Assembly (NCBI GenBank): GCA_051879315.1
Contig: JBJELW010000076.1
Coordinates: 1-64,000 of the forward strand
DNA from: Roseburia_C sp051879315
GTDB taxonomy: Bacteria; Bacillota; Clostridia; Lachnospirales; Lachnospiraceae
DNA: 64,000 nt
Reading direction: 5' to 3'
The notes under the pieces were generated by a model. The model worked only from the letters and a program-made list of their open reading frames with translations. It searched no databases and was not told the origin of the DNA. Positions 58,272-64,000 of the stretch are shown in pieces. The translations under genes and the position numbers were made by a program. Every line of letters starts with the position of its first letter. Position 1 is the first letter of the stretch.

Positions 58272-59483
58272 ATGGACTATCAGTACAATACCATCGAAGA
58301 GGCCATAGAAGATCTTCGAGCAGGAAAAATTATTTTGGTAACCGATGATCCGGATCGTGAAAACGAGGGGGATATGATCTGTGCAGGACAGTTTGCCACA
58401 CAGAAAAATATTAATTTCATGGCCTGTCATGCCAAGGGACTGATCTGTACCCCTATGAGCAGTGAATTGGCGGGCAAGCTGGGATTTCCCCAGATGGTGT
58501 CAGAAAATACAGACAATCATTGTACGGCATTTACCGTATCCATCGATCATGTGGATACCACTACAGGCATTTCCGCAGCGGAGCGTTCCTATACCATGAT
58601 GAAATGCTGCGATCCCGAGGCAAAACCGGCAGATTTCAGACATCCCGGTCATGTATTTCCCCTGGTGGCCCGGGAAGGCGGAGTTCTGGTGAGAAACGGT
58701 CACACGGAAGCGACCGTGGATCTGATGAGGCTGGCAGGGCTGACGGAATGCGGCGTGTGCTGTGAAATCATGGAGGATGACGGCACCATGATGCGCACAC
58801 CGAATCTATGGAAGCTGGCGGAACAGTATCATTTGAAATTTATCACCATCAAAGCGCTGCAGGATTACATCCATATCCATGTGAAACATGTGGAGCGTAT
58901 GGCAGATGCAAAGCTGCCCACCAAATACGGGGAGTTCCGTATCATCGGATATGTCAATGACATCACCGGCGAGCATCATGTGGCGCTGGTAAAGGGAGAG
59001 ATTGGAGATGGGGAAGATGTGCTTTGCCGTGTGCATTCCGAATGTCTTACAGGTGATACCTTCGGTTCCCTGCGCTGTGACTGTGGCGAGCAGTTGGAGA
59101 AGGCCATGGAACAGATTCAGCGGGAAGGCAGAGGAATACTGCTTTACATGCGCCAGGAAGGACGTGGAATTGGTCTGATCAATAAGCTGAAGGCATATGA
59201 ACTGCAGGAACAGGGCTACGATACCGTGGAAGCCAATGTAAAGCTGGGCTTTGCACCGGATCTTCGAGAGTATTGGGCAGGCGCACAGATTCTGGCAGAC
59301 CTGGGAGTGAAATCCCTGCGTCTTCTCACCAACAATCCGGACAAGGTATATGGCCTGGAGGGCTTTGGCCTCACCATCAAGGAGCGTGTACCCATCGAGG
59401 TGGAACCACAGAAATATGACCGGCGCTATATTAAGACCAAGCAGGAAAAGATGGGACATATTTTTAAAAATATTGAAATCTGA
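58272..59483 (+). CDS. ribBA: Bifunctional DHBP synthase / GTP cyclohydrolase II
   Basis: 403 residues, 14 bases after ribE. RibB half: DDPDRENEGDMICAGQF, VFPLVAREGGVLVRNGHTEA. RibA half: RVHSECLTGDTFGSLRCDCG, which supplies the zinc cysteines, then GILLYMRQEGRGIGLINKL and SLRLLTNNPDK. Together they make the two precursors of lumazine: dihydroxybutanone phosphate from ribulose phosphate and the pyrimidine from GTP. Intact fusion. Confidence 0.96.
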   Translation: MDYQYNTIEEAIEDLRAGKIILVTDDPDRENEGDMICAGQFATQKNINFMACHAKGLICTPMSSELAGKLGFPQMVSENTDNHCTAFTVSIDHVDTTTGISAAERSYTMMKCCDPEAKPADFRHPGHVFPLVAREGGVLVRNGHTEATVDLMRLAGLTECGVCCEIMEDDGTMMRTPNLWKLAEQYHLKFITIKALQDYIHIHVKHVERMADAKLPTKYGEFRIIGYVNDITGEHHVALVKGEIGDGEDVLCRVHSECLTGDTFGSLRCDCGEQLEKAMEQIQREGRGILLYMRQEGRGIGLINKLKAYELQEQGYDTVEANVKLGFAPDLREYWAGAQILADLGVKSLRLLTNNPDKVYGLEGFGLTIKERVPIEVEPQKYDRRYIKTKQEKMGHIFKNIEI

Positions 59484-59545
59484 TTAAACAATAGGGTATG
59501 TAAAGTCATTTGACACCTCGTGTCAAGAGACAGAAAGGAGAAAAA

Positions 59546-60019
59546 ATGAAAGAGATCAATGTATTAGAAGGAAAGGTAGTAGCAAAAGAGGGAATGCGTG
59601 TAGCCGTTGTGGCATCTAGATTCAATGAGATCATTGTGAATAAGCTGTTGGGTGGCGCAGTGGATGGATTGGTTCGTCACGGTGTAGATGAGGACAATAT
59701 CACAGCAGTTTGGGTGCCGGGTGCTTTTGAGATTCCGGTAGCTGCAAAGAAACTGGCCGAGTCCGGAAAATACGATGCAGTGATCTGCGTAGGTGCCGTG
59801 ATCCGTGGTCAGACTTCTCATTATGATTATGTTTGTAATGAAGTCTCCAAGGGAATTGCACAGGTCAGCTTGTCCACAGGACTGCCGGTACTGTTTGGCA
59901 TTGTCACCACAGAGAATATCGAGCAGGCTATTTCCAGAGCCGGAAGCAAATCCGGAAATAAGGGTTATGACTGTGCATTATCAGCCATTGAGATGGTAAA
60001 CCTTCTGGAGCAGTTGTAA
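59546..60019 (+). CDS. ribH: 6,7-dimethyl-8-ribityllumazine synthase
   Basis: 157 residues from ATG 59546 behind AAAGGAG; a TTG at 59510 is not needed. Signatures: RFNEIIVNKLLGGAVDGL, WVPGAFEIPVAAKKLA and CVGAVIRGQTSHYDYVCNEV with the catalytic His in TSHYD. It joins the RibBA and RibD products into lumazine, forming a large capsid-like particle in known cases. Its stop codon overlaps the next ATG. Confidence 0.96.
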   Translation: MKEINVLEGKVVAKEGMRVAVVASRFNEIIVNKLLGGAVDGLVRHGVDEDNITAVWVPGAFEIPVAAKKLAESGKYDAVICVGAVIRGQTSHYDYVCNEVSKGIAQVSLSTGLPVLFGIVTTENIEQAISRAGSKSGNKGYDCALSAIEMVNLLEQL

Positions 60020-60696
60020 TGAAGCCGACACTGGTATTTGACTACGATGGAACGATACATGATACCATGAAAATATACGAACCAGCCTTTCGTAAGTGTT
60101 ACGAGGGGCTGGTTCGTGGCGGATATCTGCAAAATGAGCAGATCAGTTCCGGTCGGATTGCCGGATGGCTGGGGATGAATGCCAGGGAAATGTGGCAGGA
60201 TCTGGCACCGCAGCTTCCGGAGGAGATTCAAAGTGGCGGGGCCAGAGAAATTGGAGATGAGATGCAGCGCCTGGTGGAAAATCATCAGGCCCGCTGGTAT
60301 GCAGGTGCTTCGGAAACGCTTTCCCTGTTGAAGGAACAGGGATTTTCCATGGTAGTTCTCAGCAACTGTCAGACTGCCTATGGAAAGGCGCATTGGACGG
60401 AATTTCATATGGAACAGTGGTTTTTGCACTGGTATGACTGCGAGAACTTTGATTATGCGCCCAAAAGTGAGATTATGAAAGTGGTGAAAAAGGAACATCC
60501 CGGTGATCTGGTGATGATCGGAGACAGGGACTCGGATCTGGCAGCGGCAAGGGCCGTGGGCTGTCCTTTTGTGGGGTGCAGTTACGGATACGGCAGACCG
60601 GAGGAAATAGAAGGAGCAGACAGGGTGATTGGAAATATCAGAGAGTTGCAGTTTGTTTTAGATGGCGGGGAGTTATTGTCCCCGCGCTTGCAATGA
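60019..60696 (+). CDS. HAD-superfamily phosphatase coupled to the riboflavin operon
   Basis: 225 residues; ATG overlaps the ribH stop (TAATG). HAD motifs: FDYDGTIHDTM (nucleophile Asp), VVLSNCQTAY, the lysine region YAPKSEIMKVVKKEH, and MIGDRDSDLAAARAVG. The cap domain is the small helical type of the phosphoglycolate-phosphatase group. The operon otherwise lacks a phosphatase for the ribitylamino-uracil phosphate step, which HAD proteins fill in other bacteria. Position and coupling make that the leading hypothesis, not proof. Confidence 0.85.
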   Translation: MKPTLVFDYDGTIHDTMKIYEPAFRKCYEGLVRGGYLQNEQISSGRIAGWLGMNAREMWQDLAPQLPEEIQSGGAREIGDEMQRLVENHQARWYAGASETLSLLKEQGFSMVVLSNCQTAYGKAHWTEFHMEQWFLHWYDCENFDYAPKSEIMKVVKKEHPGDLVMIGDRDSDLAAARAVGCPFVGCSYGYGRPEEIEGADRVIGNIRELQFVLDGGELLSPRLQ

Positions 60697-60726
60697 AACC
60701 TCATACCAGGAGAAAGAAGGCATGAA

Positions 60727-61008
60727 ATGGAACTTACGGAGGAACAGATACAGTTTTTGCGAGGACTGGATTTTTTAAAGATGGGACAGGCAGTAAGCCA
60801 TGAACAATGGCAGACAGCAGCCATGACGGCACAGCGGATGGAACGTAATATTCGGCAGACGGGTTTATTGGACATGGAAAGGAATATCATGGGATTAAAA
60901 CAGGCTATCCGATGTAAAAACCAGGTGGAGGCGAAACAGATTTTGAGTCAGCTGGTGGCGAAGCGTGTGCAGCTTTTAAGAAATTTGGAGGAAAAAAGTA
61001 AAGCATAA
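60727..61008 (+). CDS. Small helical hypothetical protein, 93 residues
   Basis: No signal peptide or membrane helix; likely an all-helical cytoplasmic protein (QWQTAAMTAQRMERNIRQTG, KQILSQLVAKRVQLLRNLEE). Ribosome site AGAAAGAAGG. It follows the HAD gene after 30 bases and is probably co-transcribed with it. Not recognised. Confidence 0.75.
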   Translation: MELTEEQIQFLRGLDFLKMGQAVSHEQWQTAAMTAQRMERNIRQTGLLDMERNIMGLKQAIRCKNQVEAKQILSQLVAKRVQLLRNLEEKSKA

Positions 61009-61037
61009 CGGTGAGTGAATAGAAGGAGGAAAAGACA

Positions 61038-61268
61038 ATGATGAATCCGGCAAGTATTATGAAATTAATGAATGCAAAGAACAAATTTACAAATGCACAT
61101 CCAAAAGTGGTTTCCTTTTTTCAGAGAGCTATGGCAGGTGGAGTCCCGGAGGGAACGGTGATTGAACTTACCATGACCCGGCCGGGAGAGGAACCCATCA
61201 CTACTAATATGCGGGTGCAACAGTCGGATCTTGAGCTCATAGAAGAACTGAAAAATATGGCACAGTAG
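61038..61268 (+). CDS. Small hypothetical protein, 76 residues
   Basis: Behind AGAAGGAGG. Starts MNPASIMKLMNAKNKFTNAH and ends in a beta-strand-rich half (GTVIELTMTRPGEEPITTNM then VQQSDLELIEELKNM). No membrane helix. I do not recognise it; the frame, ribosome site and tight spacing support a real gene. Confidence 0.75.
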   Translation: MMNPASIMKLMNAKNKFTNAHPKVVSFFQRAMAGGVPEGTVIELTMTRPGEEPITTNMRVQQSDLELIEELKNMAQ

Positions 61269-61344
61269 ATCTGCAGAACCGCTGGGGAACCTGGAAAATT
61301 CCGCGTCGAAAGGCAGCCGGTTCCCAGGGGAAAGGAAAGGGTAT

Positions 61345-61935
61345 ATGGCAGAAAAGTATTATGCGGTAAAAGTGGGAAAGACACCGGGAATTTATCGCAG
61401 CTGGGATGAGTGTAAGGCTATGGTGGACGGTTTTTCCGGGGCGAAATACAAAAGCTTTGCCAGCCTGAAAGAGGCGGAGGCTTTTTTGGGTGGAGCAGGT
61501 ACAGAAGCCGAAGCAGAACTGAAAGCTTATGCATTTGTGGATGGCTCTTATAATAGTGAGACAAAGGTTTACGGTTATGGCGGTTTCCTGGTAAAGGACG
61601 GAACCCGGTATGTCATACAGGGATCCGGGGATGACCCGGAGATGGCGGCTATGCATAATGTGGCAGGGGAAGTGTCAGGCAGCATGGCAGCGGTAAAAAA
61701 GGCGCTGGAGCTTGGACTGACGGAACTTACCATTTACTACGATTATATGGGAATCGAAATGTGGGCAACGGGAGGCTGGAAAAGAAACAAGGCGGGAACC
61801 ATTGCCTATTATGAGTTTATGCAGGGGGTCAAGGATCAGATCAAACTGCATTTTATGAAGGTAAAAGGCCATTCCGGTGTGGAAGGCAATGAAGAAGCAG
61901 ATCGTTTGGCAAAAGAGGCGGCGGGAGTAAATTGA
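61345..61935 (+). CDS. rnhA: Ribonuclease HI with N-terminal hybrid-binding domain
   Basis: 196 residues. The N-terminal domain YYAVKVGKTPGIYRSWDECK, then VDGFSGAKYKSFASLKEAEAF is the caulimovirus-type RNA:DNA hybrid-binding domain of RNase H1. The RNase H fold follows with the acidic residues in YAFVDGSYN (Asp), AGEVSGSMAAVKKAL (Glu), IYYDYMGIEMWATG (Asp) and NEEADRLAKEAA (Asp). It removes RNA from RNA:DNA hybrids. Ribosome site AAAGGAAAGGG. The next gene, addB, starts 23 bases later. Confidence 0.92.
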   Translation: MAEKYYAVKVGKTPGIYRSWDECKAMVDGFSGAKYKSFASLKEAEAFLGGAGTEAEAELKAYAFVDGSYNSETKVYGYGGFLVKDGTRYVIQGSGDDPEMAAMHNVAGEVSGSMAAVKKALELGLTELTIYYDYMGIEMWATGGWKRNKAGTIAYYEFMQGVKDQIKLHFMKVKGHSGVEGNEEADRLAKEAAGVN

Positions 61936-61957
61936 CCGCCGGATAGAGGAAACAGAC

Positions 61958-64000
61958 ATGGCGTTACAGTTTGTTTTGGGAGCCGCGGGCAGTGGAAAAT
62001 CCAGCTATATTCTGGAGAAAATTCTCAAAGAGGCCCAGCAGGATCTTAAGAAAAATTATTATGTGGTGGTACCGGAACAGTTCACCATGCTGACACAGCG
62101 GGAGCTGGTGGCACTGCAGCGGGATCACGGGATTATGAATATTGATGTGGTGAGTTTTAACCGGCTGGCATATCGTATTTTCGATGAATTGGGAAAGACG
62201 AATATGGCAGTCCTGGAGGAGACCGGAAAAAGCCTTGTGCTGCGTAAAGTGGCTCAGGATAAACTGGAACAGCTTAAGGTGCTGAAGGGAAATGTGACAA
62301 GAGTCGGCTATATCAATGAGGTGAAGTCCCTGATTTCTGAGATGTCCCAGTACAAGATTTCACCGGACGATCTGGCAGAGTATCTGCAGGAGGAGCAGGA
62401 AAATCAGGCATTTGCTGCTAAAATGCAGGACGTGTGGACTCTTTATCAGGGGTTTCGGGATTATATCGAGGGCAGTTACGTGACAGCGGAGGAAGTGCTG
62501 GAAGTGTTCTGTGATGTGGCAGATCAGTCGGCCTTATTACCGGATGCAGTGCTGGTATTTGATTGCTTTACCGGATTTACACCGGTACAGAATCAGGTGT
62601 TGGAGCGCCTGATGGAAATCGTGGCGGATATTTATGTGACGGTTACTTTAGATCCCAGGGAAGATCCTTTTTCCTATCAGGATATGCAGGAGCTTTTTGC
62701 CATGAGTAAAAAAACCATCCGGAGTCTGATGCTCATGGCAGACCGCACCCATTTTGAAGTGAAGGATCCGGTATGGCTTACGGATGTGACAAAGGATCGT
62801 TTTGTGCACGCACCGGGCCTGCGTCATCTGCAACAGAATCTGTTTCGCAGCAGGTATGAGACCATGCCGGGGGATTCCATGGAGGAACTATATTTGACAG
62901 CGGTATCCACACCCCGGATGGAGCTTCGCTATGTGGCACAGGAGATTACAAGATTAGTGCGGGAGCAGGGGTATCGTTATAAGGATATTGCGGTGATCAG
63001 TGGAGACGTGGAACGGTACGGAAACTATGTGCCGGAGATTTTTGATGCCTGTGGAATTCCGTACTTTTTGGATGTGACCCGGGATCTTCTGATGCATCCG
63101 TTCCTGGAATTTATTCGTTCCGTGCTGCAGGTAATGTCGGAGGATTTTTCCTGTCAGGCAGTATTCCGGTATCTGCGCTGCGGCTTCAGTGGGATCAGTG
63201 AAGAAAAGATCGATGAACTGGAGAATTATGTGCTTGCCACCGGTGTACGGGGCTTTCAGAAATGGAATAAAAGATTTGTCAGGCCTGTCTATGAGATGGA
63301 TGAGGAACAGCTTTTAACGGTGAATGAGGTGAGGGAGCAGTTCCTCACACCGTTTCTGCCACTGAGGGAAGTCTTTCTGAAAAAGGACTGTACGGTGCGG
63401 GAACGCACGGTGGCCTTTTACCGGTTTATTGTGGGACAGAATATCGAGCAACAGCTTGCGGGAAAACAGAAAATGTATGAGCAGCTGAAAGATATGACCC
63501 GGGCCGGCGAGTACCGCCAGATTTATCGCATGGTCATGGAACTTATGGACAAAATGGTGGATCTGCTGGGGGATACCTGTATGTCCGGGGAGGAGTATGC
63601 AAAGATTCTGGATGCGGGATTTGAAACCATGCAGGTGGGAGTGATTCCCAGCGGATATGATCGGCTGATGATTGGAGATCTGGAGCGGAGCAGACTGGAT
63701 CATGTGAAAGTTCTTTTTGTCATCGGCGTCAATGATGGGGTTGTGCCCCGGGCGGAAAGCCGGAACGGAATCATTACCCAGCAGGAGCGGGAGGAACTGG
63801 CAAAGCACCGGCTGGAACTGGCCCCCACTGCCCGGGAAAGGATCTTCATGCAGCGGTTTTATCTGTATCTTGCCATGAGCAAGCCTTCGGAGCGGTTGTA
63901 TCTGTCTTATACCGGGGTGGATGAGGGCGGTGAAGCTGTACGGCCTTCCTATCTGATCGGTATGGTGCAGCGGTTGTTTCCGGGAATTCGTGTGACACAT
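61958..64000 (+). CDS. addB: ATP-dependent helicase/nuclease subunit AddB (3' end outside window)
   Basis: 681 codons are visible, open to the last base; full AddB is about 1150 residues. Start ATG 61958 behind AGAGGA. Walker A GAAGSGKSS at residues 8-16, then YYVVVPEQFTMLTQRELVAL, VVSFNRLAYRIF and DAVLVFDCFTGFTPVQNQV, typical of AddB. A helicase-like segment near HVKVLFVIGVNDGVVPR contains the AddB-type inactive helicase motif. With AddA it processes DNA double-strand ends at Chi-like sites. The C-terminal nuclease and iron-sulfur cysteines lie outside the window. AddA would be expected downstream. Confidence 0.93.
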   Translation, partial: MALQFVLGAAGSGKSSYILEKILKEAQQDLKKNYYVVVPEQFTMLTQRELVALQRDHGIMNIDVVSFNRLAYRIFDELGKTNMAVLEETGKSLVLRKVAQDKLEQLKVLKGNVTRVGYINEVKSLISEMSQYKISPDDLAEYLQEEQENQAFAAKMQDVWTLYQGFRDYIEGSYVTAEEVLEVFCDVADQSALLPDAVLVFDCFTGFTPVQNQVLERLMEIVADIYVTVTLDPREDPFSYQDMQELFAMSKKTIRSLMLMADRTHFEVKDPVWLTDVTKDRFVHAPGLRHLQQNLFRSRYETMPGDSMEELYLTAVSTPRMELRYVAQEITRLVREQGYRYKDIAVISGDVERYGNYVPEIFDACGIPYFLDVTRDLLMHPFLEFIRSVLQVMSEDFSCQAVFRYLRCGFSGISEEKIDELENYVLATGVRGFQKWNKRFVRPVYEMDEEQLLTVNEVREQFLTPFLPLREVFLKKDCTVRERTVAFYRFIVGQNIEQQLAGKQKMYEQLKDMTRAGEYRQIYRMVMELMDKMVDLLGDTCMSGEEYAKILDAGFETMQVGVIPSGYDRLMIGDLERSRLDHVKVLFVIGVNDGVVPRAESRNGIITQQEREELAKHRLELAPTARERIFMQRFYLYLAMSKPSERLYLSYTGVDEGGEAVRPSYLIGMVQRLFPGIRVTH

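Noticed and set aside
63314..64000. Open minus-strand frame at the right edge
   Set aside because: It is antisense to the well-supported addB frame, which carries Walker A and AddB motifs and is open to the window end.
1..64000. CRISPR arrays, tRNA or rRNA genes, insertion sequences, phage genes
   Set aside because: I looked for direct-repeat/spacer arrays, tRNA-like CCA and T-loop signatures, transposases and integrases and found none that can be supported.

Overview
The window looks like the chromosome of a gut-type Firmicute of the Lachnospiraceae (Roseburia/Eubacterium/Blautia-like). Reasons: moderate-GC coding sequence with strong AGGAGG ribosome sites, an FMN riboswitch in front of ribD-ribE-ribBA-ribH, AddB, a Flp1-like Tad pilus locus, glucan-binding-type GW/WYY repeat surface proteins, and an ABC maltodextrin system with a GH13 enzyme. 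This is inferred from family recognition; no database was searched.

Layout. 1-4270: two neighbouring secreted proteins with C-terminal cell-wall (choline-type) binding repeats; the first is cut by the window edge. 4288-4656 (minus): a small XRE-type regulator, divergent from 4973-27812, one long co-directional operon. That operon encodes a Tad/Flp pilus (TadZ, TadA, TadB, TadC, a Flp1-like pilin, two TadE-like pseudopilins, a 1002-residue TadG/DUF5702-like protein, an A24 prepilin peptidase) and two tandem LRR lipoproteins. It continues into a WG-repeat membrane protein, an FHA protein, a PP2C phosphatase, a Ser/Thr kinase, a small membrane protein and a 1836-residue Ig-repeat surface protein. 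The pilus genes and a complete kinase/phosphatase/FHA phospho-signalling set therefore share one transcript direction with almost no gaps.

27943-32888 is an accessory, decaying stretch: an unrecognised protein, two lipoproteins, a wall-binding transglutaminase-like protein, an Rpn-nuclease C-terminal remnant and a serine-dehydratase remnant. 32985-36162 holds aroA and a chemoreceptor. 36394-43860 is a maltodextrin system: starch-binding-type lipoprotein, LacI regulator, GH13 enzyme, binding protein and two permeases, with a matched pair of LacI-type operators. 43928-47355 holds a subtype-B tannase-like esterase and a LicD-family protein. 47498-51512 is a MarR-controlled heterodimeric ABC exporter. 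51634-55422 holds aroB, a second chemoreceptor and a nitroreductase. 55619-60696 holds thrH and the riboflavin operon, ending in a translationally coupled HAD phosphatase. 60727-64000 holds two small proteins, an RNase HI and the start of addB.

The most interesting system is the Tad-plus-phosphosignalling operon. The FHA protein and the small membrane protein both carry repeated (E/A)-T-T-(V/L)-L motifs. These resemble the phospho-threonine site that switches GarA-type FHA proteins, and suggest a kinase/phosphatase/FHA switch controlling pilus assembly or display of the giant surface protein.
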